This document shows, piece by piece, positions 1-6,142 of a stretch of DNA of 6,881 nucleotides. The notes under the pieces are model-generated. The model was not told where the DNA came from. It worked only from the letters and a program-made list of their open reading frames with translations, and did not search any database. The translations under genes were made by a program, and so were the position numbers. The stretch's first letter is position 1; the number at the start of each line of letters is the position of its first letter. This DNA is from Nitrospinota bacterium (GTDB taxonomy: Bacteria > UBA8248), in assembly GCA_003506735.1 (NCBI GenBank), contig DNYS01000047.1:1-6881 (forward strand). Reading direction: 5' to 3'.

Positions 1-803
1 TTCAACACAGAACGGGACATCCCCTTGCCGAGAAACGAATCGAGTTTCGAAAGGAAGGTGTCCGTATTGTCCCACATCGGAAAATGGTCCGAGCCGGGGA
101 TAATGGCTCCCGAACAGTCTGGGATCCGTTTTAGGAAAATTTCATTGAAGGTTAGGGGCCCCGCGTCGTTTTCCCCGTAGCATATCCAGGTGGGAGACGA
201 TATTTCTCCGAGCCGGCCGGTCAGGTCCGGCATGGTGAACAAGGCGTTGGCCGTGGCGGCGTAAGTTTCCGGCGTGTTTTTCAGGTAGCGCTCCCGGTAT
301 TCTTCCGCGAACGGCCCCTCGCGTAGCGCTGGCGGTATGAATCCCTGGGTCAGTCGATGCGCGAGTACGGCTTCCATTCCTTCTTCCTGGGCGATTCGAA
401 GGAGGGATTCGAAACGCTCCCGGTAGGCGCCTGAGGGGGCTCCCGCTGATGCCGCCACCAGCATCAGGCGATCCAAGCGATCCCCGTGCTCCATCGCAAA
501 AAGGACGCTGGTCCGCCCGCCCATACTGTGGCCGATGAGGTTCGCCTTATCCAATTTCAGAGCATCGAGCAGGCCGAGAAGGTCGTCCGAGAAATTCTGA
601 ATACGGTAGGGCCCGGCCGGTTTTTCCGAATCGCCGTGTCCCCGAAGGTCCCAGGAGATTACCTGGAAGCGTTTTGCGAGAGAATCCAAAACGGGAGTCC
701 ACACGAACATCGAACTTTGGAAGCCATGGGTCAGTACGATGGGCGGACCCTTTCCGCATATCTGATAGTTCAGGCGAGTCCCGTTTACGAGAGCGAATGG
801 CAT
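1..803 (-). CDS. alpha/beta-hydrolase, 3-oxoadipate enol-lactonase-like (partial, C-terminus off left edge)
   Basis: This is a cytoplasmic alpha/beta-hydrolase-fold enzyme, and 267 codons are visible. From the start at 803 it shows the oxyanion-hole motif HGF (residues 26-28), the DLRGHGDS strand-loop (52-59), and the nucleophile elbow GHSMGG (91-96) with Ser93. The acid is probably Asp213 in YGEND, and the catalytic His is His240 in GSDHFP. A cap region lies between about residues 125 and 195. The order and spacing fit enol-lactonase/haloperoxidase-type hydrolases of 260-280 residues, so little is missing beyond the edge. The ATG at 803 is preceded by GGAG (812-815) with 8 nt spacing; no signal peptide is seen. 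It lies 42 nt downstream of the cupin gene on the same strand, which suggests co-transcription. The fold and triad are secure; the substrate (lactone, ester or C-C bond) cannot be told from sequence. Confidence 0.9.
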   Translation of the reverse strand, partial: MPFALVNGTRLNYQICGKGPPIVLTHGFQSSMFVWTPVLDSLAKRFQVISWDLRGHGDSEKPAGPYRIQNFSDDLLGLLDALKLDKANLIGHSMGGRTSVLFAMEHGDRLDRLMLVAASAGAPSGAYRERFESLLRIAQEEGMEAVLAHRLTQGFIPPALREGPFAEEYRERYLKNTPETYAATANALFTMPDLTGRLGEISSPTWICYGENDAGPLTFNEIFLKRIPDCSGAIIPGSDHFPMWDNTDTFLSKLDSFLGKGMSRSVL

Positions 804-845
804 GCTGCTTTCTCCGGATAGCGTTTTGGCCGTGGCGGGACGGAA

Positions 846-1235
846 CTATTTATTTTCCCCGTCCTGGCGGTGAATCTGGCTCATTTTTTTCGCACGGCCT
901 GCCGAATACACCATGCAGCCGACAGGGTAGTGGTATGGACCGTGCCAGTTTCCCGCGCCGCCGCCATAAACGTAGTCACCCCGCTTGAGCACTTTCCCGG
1001 CTACGTGCATCTCCCCTTCGAGGACCAGGGTGCTGTGGTAGTAGTCGTGCTCATGCCTCGGCTCGGTGTACCCGGGGGGGAACTGAACGAACTTATCGAC
1101 CCGCTCCGAAACCTCATCGTAGGCCTCGGCGATGATTTTCGCCTTAAGCCCGGGCGGGAGTCCCAGGATTTTTTCTCCGTCCTGCCATTCGATTTCATCC
1201 GTATTGATGGGCATGAATTTTTCGGATTCCTTCAT
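846..1235 (-). CDS. small single-domain cupin protein
   Basis: This is a 129-residue protein with a single cupin barrel. Cupin motif 1 runs from Gly55 to Gly74: PPGYTEPRHEH, then DYYH, then LVLEG. His61 and His63 are the usual metal ligands, but the position normally held by Glu is His67. Motif 2 is GDYVYGGGAGNWHGP (86-100), with His98 as the likely fourth ligand and His102 nearby. The start at 1235 is chosen because GGAGGAG (1242-1248) precedes it by 6 nt; the internal Met8 has no comparable site. There is no signal peptide, so it should be cytoplasmic. It is the first gene of a likely two-gene unit with the downstream hydrolase. The cupin call is secure. Whether it is a dioxygenase, an isomerase or a ligand-binding protein is open; the all-His ligand set suggests it binds a metal. 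Confidence 0.85.
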   Translation of the reverse strand: MKESEKFMPINTDEIEWQDGEKILGLPPGLKAKIIAEAYDEVSERVDKFVQFPPGYTEPRHEHDYYHSTLVLEGEMHVAGKVLKRGDYVYGGGAGNWHGPYHYPVGCMVYSAGRAKKMSQIHRQDGENK

Positions 1236-1422
1236 CTGGGACTCCTCCGTTTTTTAGAAAGAACTAAATTTCGGGAATGAGGCTGATTTATCATTTCAAA
1301 GCGTTTCCTCCAAGGGGTTCCGGCTGTTTTTTTCCAGTGCCTGTTTGAAATTCCCCTGTTTTGATTTTTAGGAATCCGGGACGGTCTAGTTAAATAACCC
1401 GTTTTTTGGGGAGGGGTGGTTA

Positions 1423-1451
1423 TTGATTATAAATTTTAGTTTGCGTATACT
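1423..1451 (+). promoter_or_regulatory. sigma70-type promoter for nadA-nadC
   Basis: The -35 element TTGATT (1423-1428) and the -10 element TATACT (1446-1451) are separated by exactly 17 bases in an AT-rich stretch. Each matches the consensus at four or more of six positions. The predicted transcript begins near 1458, leaving a leader of about 130 nt before the nadA ATG. Confidence 0.65.
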
Positions 1452-1571
1452 GTAATAAGTTTGACCGTAAATATAGATTATTGAAGACGTATCCATTTAT
1501 GTCGCCTGCACCGTGAATCGAGGTGTCCGTAATTTCCCGGTCGTATTATTCATACCTTTCAAAAAAGGGTG

Positions 1572-1575
1572 GGAG
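1572..1575 (+). promoter_or_regulatory. ribosome binding site deciding the nadA start
   Basis: GGAG (1572-1575) lies 11 nt before the ATG at 1587, a little long but usable. The same bases would fall inside the coding region if the upstream GTG at 1569 were used, and that GTG has no Shine-Dalgarno of its own. The site therefore favours ATG 1587. Confidence 0.55.
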
Positions 1576-1586
1576 AACTTCCTATC

Positions 1587-2705
1587 ATGGCGAGTGTTGA
1601 TGAAGTCGTAGCCGGTGAGATCCTACCTGCCAGGGAAGCCATTGCGATTCTGGACCAGGTGGATCTGGGACCGACAATCGAGATTCCGGACATTCCGGCC
1701 GAAGCCGATCCGGAATTTACGCCGTCCGAAGAGCGCGAGCGGTTGAAGAAAGAGATCCTGCGCCTCAAGACCGAACGCAAGGCGATTGTTCTTTCCCATA
1801 ACTATGTTCATCGTGATATTCAGGATGTCTCCGATGCAGTGGGGGATTCCCTTTTCCTGGCGCGCGAGGGCGCCAAATCCGATGCCGATTATTTGATCGA
1901 GCCATCGGTACTGTTCATGAACCAGATTCTAGCCGCCATGAAGAAGCCTCACCAGACGGTGCTCGCGCCGGACCTGGGGGCGCTTTGCTCGTTGGCGGCG
2001 CATGCCGATGCGGGCCGGATCCGAGAGTGGAAAAATGACCACCCGGGTGGGCTCGTTATCAGCTACGTCAACACCTATCTCGACGTTAAAGCCGAGAGCG
2101 ATTATTGCTGCGCTTCGGCCAACGCCGCAAAAATTCTCGAGCATGTTCTCGAGCATTCCGAACCCGATCAGCCGATTCTGTTTCTTCCGGACGTATTCCT
2201 CGGTTATTTCGCGGCAAAGTACATCGAAAAGCGGGGACATTCGCTTGATCGGCTCTGGCTGATGCTGGGCGCCTGCCACGTGCACGAGGCCATCCGTCCA
2301 CACCACGTCAGCGAACAGATGCGTCTTCATCCCGATGCGGCGGTCGTGGTTCATCCCGAGTGCGGCTGTACGAGCGCCTGCATGCGGCAGGTGAACACGG
2401 GCCTGGTACCGAACGACCTTTTGCAGTTCCGATCGACCCAAGGGATGGTAAAACTGGTCCGGGAGGTTCCGCAGGATACAGTCATCATGGCGACCGAGGT
2501 GGGGAACCTCTATCCCATGTCCAAGGCCGCGCCCGAGAAGACGCTGATTCCGGCGAGCGCAGAGGCCATCTGCGGCTTCATGAAGCAGAACACCCTCCAG
2601 AATCTCTACCTCTCGCTGCGCAACCTCGTGCACGAAGTGACGGTTGACCCCGAACTCGCGGAGCGGGCCAAAATTCCCATCGAGCGAATGATCTCCATCG
2701 GCTAG
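1587..2705 (+). CDS. nadA: quinolinate synthase NadA
   Basis: NadA condenses iminoaspartate with dihydroxyacetone phosphate to quinolinate in de novo NAD synthesis, using an oxygen-sensitive [4Fe-4S] cluster with three Cys ligands. Here the ligands should be Cys134 (ALCSLA), Cys230 (GACHVH) and Cys329 (AICGFMK), placed in the three homologous domains of the fold. Other family marks are SHNYVH (70-75), VGDSLFLARE (85-94), SYVNT (159-163) followed by DVKAESD, LPDVFLG (200-206), HPEC (256-259), STQGM (283-287) and TEVGNLY (303-309). The C-terminus RMISIG also fits. The protein has 372 residues, with an acidic N-terminal extension of about 60 residues before the first conserved strand. Cys261 and Cys265 add a CxCxxxC cluster after HPEC. 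It is the first gene of an operon with nadC, 53 nt downstream, under the promoter at 1423-1451. Identity is very secure. Confidence 0.96.
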   Translation: MASVDEVVAGEILPAREAIAILDQVDLGPTIEIPDIPAEADPEFTPSEERERLKKEILRLKTERKAIVLSHNYVHRDIQDVSDAVGDSLFLAREGAKSDADYLIEPSVLFMNQILAAMKKPHQTVLAPDLGALCSLAAHADAGRIREWKNDHPGGLVISYVNTYLDVKAESDYCCASANAAKILEHVLEHSEPDQPILFLPDVFLGYFAAKYIEKRGHSLDRLWLMLGACHVHEAIRPHHVSEQMRLHPDAAVVVHPECGCTSACMRQVNTGLVPNDLLQFRSTQGMVKLVREVPQDTVIMATEVGNLYPMSKAAPEKTLIPASAEAICGFMKQNTLQNLYLSLRNLVHEVTVDPELAERAKIPIERMISIG

Positions 2706-2745
2706 GACGGCCTCGCACCGGCGGACCTCAACAACGGAACCGGAA

Positions 2746-2750
2746 AAGGA
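2746..2750 (+). promoter_or_regulatory. ribosome binding site supporting the TTG start of nadC
   Basis: AAGGA (2746-2750) lies 8 nt before the TTG at 2759. No ATG or GTG in this frame lies between the Shine-Dalgarno and the first conserved residues of NadC, so the rare TTG start is preferred. Confidence 0.65.
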
Positions 2751-2758
2751 TCCGACAA

Positions 2759-3643
2759 TTGGACATTCGGGCGAAGGTGCGGGAGTGGCTCCTCGACGAT
2801 CTGGGCAGCGCCCCGTTTCAGATGGAAACCAAAAACGACCCCCTGTGCGAGGCGGAAATACGGGCCAAGTCCGAAGGCATCCTCGCCGGTAGCCTGTTCC
2901 TCGGAATTATTTTCGACGAGACCCAGCGCCTGCTCGCCCTGGACCGGCCCGAACCGGCCGAATGGCGGTGGGAGAAAAAAGACGGAGATGCCCTCGCGCC
3001 CGGCGATCTGGTGGCCACCGTCCGCGGGCACGCCCAAGTTCTTCTCAAAACAGAGCGGACGGCGCTGAACATTCTCTCCTACACCTCCGAGATCGCCACC
3101 CACACGGCCCGCGTCATGCGCGAGCTGGGCGATCCCCCCGAGAGTTTCGCGGGTGTCCTCGACACGCGGAAGGGCCGTCCGGGCCTGATGTATTTCGAAA
3201 AATACGCCGTCCGCATCGGCGGCGGGAAAAACCACCGCCTCGGGATGTTCGACGGCGATCTGATCAAGGACAACGACATCGCCGTGGCGGGCTCCATCCG
3301 AGCGGCTATCGACGCTCAGTGGGGCAAGCGCTATATGGTGGACATTCAGATCGAAGTCCAGTCATTCGAACAGCTCGACGAAGTCATGGACGACGGGCGG
3401 GTGCACATGGTTCTCCTCGACAACATGGACGCCGCCACCCTCCGGGACGCCGTGGCCAGGGCCCGTGGTCGCGGGACGGCCTCGCGGACCGGAAAGCGCT
3501 ACGTCCTTGAAGCCTCCGGGATTAAGGGCGCCGAATTGGGCGAAATCGCCCGCACCGGGGTGGATTATCTGTCCACGAGTTCCCTCGTGCGCTCGGCCCC
3601 ACCGCTCGATTTCAACATGAAGATCGTCCGCGTCCCCGATTAG
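2759..3643 (+). CDS. nadC: nicotinate-nucleotide diphosphorylase (carboxylating), quinolinate phosphoribosyltransferase NadC
   Basis: NadC converts quinolinate and PRPP to nicotinate mononucleotide, CO2 and pyrophosphate, the step after NadA. The 294-residue product has the usual length and motif order: ERTALN (99-104), DTRKGRPGL (135-143), EKYAVRIGGGKNHR (147-160), DGDLIKDNDI (165-174), IEVQS (198-202), LLDNM (219-223), LEASGI (250-255) and SAPPLDF (279-285). The substrate-binding residues known from the family are kept: Arg100, Arg137, Lys138, His159, Arg160, Lys170, Glu199 and Asp221. Deviations are the N-terminal DDLGSAPFQMET, where the family usually has EDxGxGDxT; EASGI, where EASGGI is usual; and STSSL, where SVGAL is usual. 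The start is TTG, backed by AAGGA 8 nt upstream. The gap of 53 nt from nadA suggests one transcript. Identity is secure. Confidence 0.95.
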   Translation: MDIRAKVREWLLDDLGSAPFQMETKNDPLCEAEIRAKSEGILAGSLFLGIIFDETQRLLALDRPEPAEWRWEKKDGDALAPGDLVATVRGHAQVLLKTERTALNILSYTSEIATHTARVMRELGDPPESFAGVLDTRKGRPGLMYFEKYAVRIGGGKNHRLGMFDGDLIKDNDIAVAGSIRAAIDAQWGKRYMVDIQIEVQSFEQLDEVMDDGRVHMVLLDNMDAATLRDAVARARGRGTASRTGKRYVLEASGIKGAELGEIARTGVDYLSTSSLVRSAPPLDFNMKIVRVPD

Positions 3644-3662
3644 CCCCCCTCCGAATTCCGCC

Positions 3663-3686
3663 GGAGCGGCTTTTCGCCGCCGCTCC
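3663..3686 (+). terminator. perfect 8-bp hairpin after nadC
   Basis: GGAGCGGC (3663-3670) and GCCGCTCC (3679-3686) are exact inverted repeats around an 8-base loop, TTTTCGCC, 19 nt after the nadC stop codon. No T-tract follows on either strand, so it is not a textbook intrinsic terminator. It may instead be an mRNA 3'-end stabiliser, or a partial terminator separating the nad genes from the monooxygenase gene. Confidence 0.4.
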
Positions 3687-3693
3687 ATCGTCC

Positions 3694-3699
3694 TATGAT
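3694..3699 (+). promoter_or_regulatory. possible -10 element for the monooxygenase gene
   Basis: TATGAT (3694-3699) is a five-of-six match to a -10 element, placed between the hairpin and the monooxygenase start. The hexamer 17 bases upstream, TTTTCG, is a poor -35. The gene may have its own weak promoter or depend on read-through from nadC. Confidence 0.25.
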
Positions 3700-3749
3700 G
3701 GGGCATCCCGGATTTTCACCAACCGCGTTTCGAGCATAGAGGACAGGCC

Positions 3750-4868
3750 ATGACACCCGTATCCGAAAGGCCCGAACCCAGGTTCGACTGGTTCATTCCC
3801 ATCGACGGTGACGGAGAGCACATCGGAACGCTCAAGGCCGAGCGTCCACCCACATTCGAGAACCTGCGGAAGATCGTCGATGCCGCCGAGAAGTGCGGCT
3901 ACTACTCGATGCTGATTCCCACGCGTTTCGCCAACGGCCTGTTCGAGAGCGAAGAGCCCCTGGCCGAAACGTGGACGATGGTGACGGCGCTTGCCGCCGT
4001 CAGCAGCCGGATCCGCTTCCTGATCGCCGTGCGTCCCGGCTTCATATCGCCCGGCCTCTTCGCCCAGATGGCCGCCTCCCTCAGCCAGATCAGCGGCGGC
4101 CGGATCGACATCAACATCGTTCCCGGCGGCATCCAGGGCGAATTCGAAAAGATGGGCGAGAACATCGACCACGACACGCGCTACGAGCGGGCCGAGGAGT
4201 TTATCGCCGCCCTGCGCGAGCTATGGAAGTCCCCGAAACCGGTCATCTTCGAGGGAGAGCACGTCCGCCTGAACGGCGCCCACTGCTCGCCGGGCCCAGT
4301 GGGGGAGGGGCCCAAGTTCTATCTTGGCGGCGCCTCGCCGGCCGCCCTTCGCCTCGCCGGCCGGCAGTCGGACGTCTACCTGGCCTGGATCGCCCCCCAG
4401 GAGGGAATCGCCAAATTCATCGACAACGCCAACGCCCAGTTCGCCGAAGCGGGGCGGCCCTCCGCCTTCGGGCTCCGCTCCCACATCGTCATGCGCGACA
4501 CCGAAGAGGAAGCCTGGGCGGCTTCCGAGGAGCTTCTCTCCCGCGCCGAGAAAACCGTTCAGACCCAGCGCCAGGCGCTCTTCGCCGGAACGGCGATGGT
4601 GGGCCAGCGCGGGCAGATTCAAAAAGCCGAGAATCACCGCTTGGGGGCCCACCTCTGGAACGGTATCTCCACCGTCCGGGTCAACTGCGGCACCGCCCTG
4701 GTTGGCTCGCCGGATCAAATCGCTAATGAGCTTCTGGGCTACTGGCGGCTCGGCATCGACGAATTCATCCTCTCGGGCTACCCCCATATGGAGGAGGCCC
4801 GCCGCGTGGCGAGCGACCTCCTGCCCCGGATCAAGGCCCTCATCGAGGCCGAACGCGCCGCGGCCTAG
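3750..4868 (+). CDS. SsuD-like LLM-class flavin-dependent monooxygenase
   Basis: This is a 372-residue TIM-barrel flavoenzyme of the bacterial luciferase-like group, closest by motif to alkanesulfonate monooxygenase SsuD, which uses FMNH2 supplied by a partner reductase. Shared marks are FDWFIPIDGDG (12-22), IAVRPGFISPG (92-102), GGRIDINIVPGG (116-127), DHDTRYERAEEF (140-151), FYLGGAS (190-196), GLRSHIVMRD (241-250), NCGTALVGSP (312-321) and LGIDEFILSGYPHMEEA (334-350). Of the SsuD active-site residues, Arg226, His228, Arg297 and His333 correspond to Arg243, His245, Arg310 and His346. His11 is replaced by Asp19, and the TGRSCED loop carrying Cys54 is replaced by a longer TRFANGLFESEEP (58-70). 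The start is ATG 3750, with AGAGGA (3738-3743) 6 nt before it. The class is secure; a changed substrate is likely, and sulfonate use should not be assumed. No reductase or transporter is adjacent. Confidence 0.88.
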   Translation: MTPVSERPEPRFDWFIPIDGDGEHIGTLKAERPPTFENLRKIVDAAEKCGYYSMLIPTRFANGLFESEEPLAETWTMVTALAAVSSRIRFLIAVRPGFISPGLFAQMAASLSQISGGRIDINIVPGGIQGEFEKMGENIDHDTRYERAEEFIAALRELWKSPKPVIFEGEHVRLNGAHCSPGPVGEGPKFYLGGASPAALRLAGRQSDVYLAWIAPQEGIAKFIDNANAQFAEAGRPSAFGLRSHIVMRDTEEEAWAASEELLSRAEKTVQTQRQALFAGTAMVGQRGQIQKAENHRLGAHLWNGISTVRVNCGTALVGSPDQIANELLGYWRLGIDEFILSGYPHMEEARRVASDLLPRIKALIEAERAAA

Positions 4869-4908
4869 GGGTTCAGGCTCAACCACTTCCGGCCGGAGCC
4901 GCTAGTGG
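4869..4908. terminator. inverted repeats between convergent genes
   Basis: Only 33 bases separate two convergent stop codons. Two overlapping inverted repeats sit here: GGCTC (4876-4880) with GAGCC (4896-4900), and CCACT (4883-4887) with AGTGG (4904-4908). The palindrome TCCGGCCGGA (4888-4897) lies between them. No T-tract is present on either strand. A bidirectional stop for transcription is plausible from position only. Confidence 0.3.
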
Positions 4909-6057
4909 CCCGCTTCTAAATTCCACTCCGGCAGCAGGACGATCAGGTTCGGGAGAAGCCCCCGGTTCTTGAACGTGTCGATGCTCCCGATGCGCTTTCC
5001 TTTTTCATGTCGATCACCGTGATGGACCCGTCGTTCATTCCCTTGAAAGCCAGCAGGTTGTTCTGGACGAAGGCGTACTTGCCCCCCTTGTCGAAGGCCG
5101 CATGATGCGCCCCGCCCGCGGCCGGGATGGTTTTCAGCATCCTGGGTTTTTCCGGGTTTTTGATGTCGATGATGTGAAACGCTCCCGGGTTGGCCGTGGT
5201 GAGGTAGAGCCTGTCTCCTTTCTCGTTGAAGTACATCTCCAGCGGAATGCCAGCCTTGTGGGGCGAGAGGTCGAACACCTGCTTCACCGAAAAAATCTTC
5301 TTCCCGGGGCTCCAGGTGGCCAGCAAGAGCGTCCCGCCAAACATGTTGGTGATGTAGGCCCTGGGCGGGTTTGAGCGCGGAAGGAAAAGGATTTCGACCG
5401 GGGCTTTTCCCTTGGCGGGGTTGCCCGCCACCTTGTGGGTGGCGAGCACCTTGCCGCTGCTGGCTTCAATCTCCGTCACCGTCCCGCCCGCATCGCCGAG
5501 GTCCGAGGCGCGGACCGTGGATGTCACAAGCATGCGGTCGATGCCGCCGTGGACGGCGATGCCGTGGGGTATTTGATGAAGGCCTTGCCCGTCGTGGCGA
5601 GCGTCTTGACGGGCTTGTCGGCCACGGCGTCTCCGCCGATGATTTTGTTCGAGCCCATGCAGGTCGGGTACCAGGTCTTGTTGTCGTCCGAGAACACGAT
5701 GTCCTCGCCCACGGCGCAGCCGGGAACCCGGATGGTTTTCAGCCGGTAGGGGACCCGCTTGAGATCCATGACGAGGAGACGCCCCGTGCTGAGGGCGGTG
5801 ATGTAAGCCTTGCTGGCGTCATGGTTGTAGAAGATGTGGTGGTTGGCCAGGTCGTGCGGAAGGGGGATGTCCATGAGAATTTTGCCGTAGTTCCCGGATT
5901 TCGGGTCTACGTCGATGATGGCGATTCCCTCTCTCCGAAACGCCCGGTCCTTGCGAGTCTCGTAGTTCACCATCGCCAGGATTTCGGCGCCCGCCGAGGC
6001 GGGGAATATCGCGAGGAACGCCGCCGCTCCGATTAAGGTGCAAAGAAGGTTTTTCAT
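4902..6057 (-). pseudogene. secreted YVTN/YncE-type beta-propeller protein, frame broken twice by -1 lesions
   Basis: Restoring two single missing bases gives one protein of 385 residues. It opens with a Sec signal peptide (MKNLLCTLIG... ending SAGA, about 24 residues), so it should act in the periplasm or outside the cell. The rest is a series of about 40-55-residue blades, with strands such as AYITAL, LLVMDL, RAYITN, LYLTTA, FHIIDI, YAFVQN and ITVIDM. These are typical of YVTN/LVIVD or selenium-binding-protein-like propellers. The first lesion is in a run of four C (plus-strand GGGG 5566-5569), between KYP and HGIAVHGG. The second is in a run of five A (plus-strand T 5001-5005), after VIDMK; the true C-terminus then ends at the TAG 4902-4904. 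The start is ATG 6057, with AAGGAGG (6066-6072) 8 nt upstream. Both breaks are homopolymer shortenings in otherwise intact coding sequence, so a read error is at least as likely as a real pseudogene. Function is unknown. Confidence 0.8.
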
Positions 6058-6065
6058 GGGGAGGG

Positions 6066-6072
6066 CCTCCTT
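6066..6072 (-). promoter_or_regulatory. ribosome binding site deciding the propeller start
   Basis: AAGGAGG on the minus strand ends 8 nt before ATG 6057. That start places a clean signal peptide at the N-terminus. The earlier in-frame ATG at 6123 lies inside the promoter region and would bury the signal peptide. Confidence 0.8.
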
Positions 6073-6103
6073 GGTTGTTCGAGACGGGAAAGTCGTTTGA
6101 TCT

Positions 6104-6132
6104 ATTATCCTATCATAAACCACTTTTATCGA
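6104..6132 (-). promoter_or_regulatory. candidate promoter for the beta-propeller gene
   Basis: On the minus strand TCGATA (6127-6132) and GATAAT (6104-6109) are 17 bases apart. The -35 matches consensus at four of six positions and the -10 at five of six. The site lies between the stop codon of the OsmC-like gene and the propeller start, so the propeller gene can be transcribed independently of its upstream neighbour. Confidence 0.5.
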
Positions 6133-6142
6133 GAAAATCTCC

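Larger units (their letters stand above)
1236..1586. other. divergent intergenic control region between cupin and nadA
   Basis: A 351-base gap separates two divergently transcribed units. It holds no credible coding sequence. The part from about 1380 to 1560 is clearly AT-rich against a GC-rich surround. It contains the nadA promoter (1423-1451) and an untranslated leader of about 130 nt. A small inverted repeat, ACCTTT and AAAGGGT with one G-T pair (1554-1570), abuts the Shine-Dalgarno of nadA. Reading toward the cupin I find the strong GGAGGAG but no convincing -35/-10 pair. No clear operator palindrome for a NAD-pathway repressor stands out by eye. Confidence 0.7.

Noticed and set aside
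870..1280. 136-codon plus-strand open frame over the cupin gene
   Set aside because: It is the complement of the cupin, which has motifs and a strong ribosome binding site; the plus frame has neither.
1461..1489. Second promoter with TTGACC at 1461-1466
   Set aside because: The -35 is good, but no -10-like hexamer lies 16-18 bases downstream.
1569..1586. GTG start giving nadA six extra residues
   Set aside because: The GTG overlaps the best Shine-Dalgarno region and has none of its own; ATG 1587 is better placed.
1929..2633. 234-codon open frame on the minus strand inside nadA
   Set aside because: It is antisense to a gene with unmistakable family motifs; its translation shows no recognisable domain and follows the codon pattern of nadA.
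3893..4726. 277-codon open frame on the plus strand inside the SsuD-like gene
   Set aside because: It is an Arg/Pro-rich out-of-frame shadow in GC-rich coding DNA. The minus-strand frame at 4221-4886 is rejected for the same reason.
4902..6057. Programmed -1 frameshifting as the explanation for the propeller gene
   Set aside because: The slippery sites are plausible, but two obligatory shifts in one structural protein would give very low yield, and the first lies mid-fold. Missing homopolymer bases explain both more simply.
6058..6123. Upstream ATG at 6123 for the propeller gene, adding 22 residues
   Set aside because: It lies within the candidate promoter and would bury an obvious signal peptide; ATG 6057 has AAGGAGG at 8 nt.
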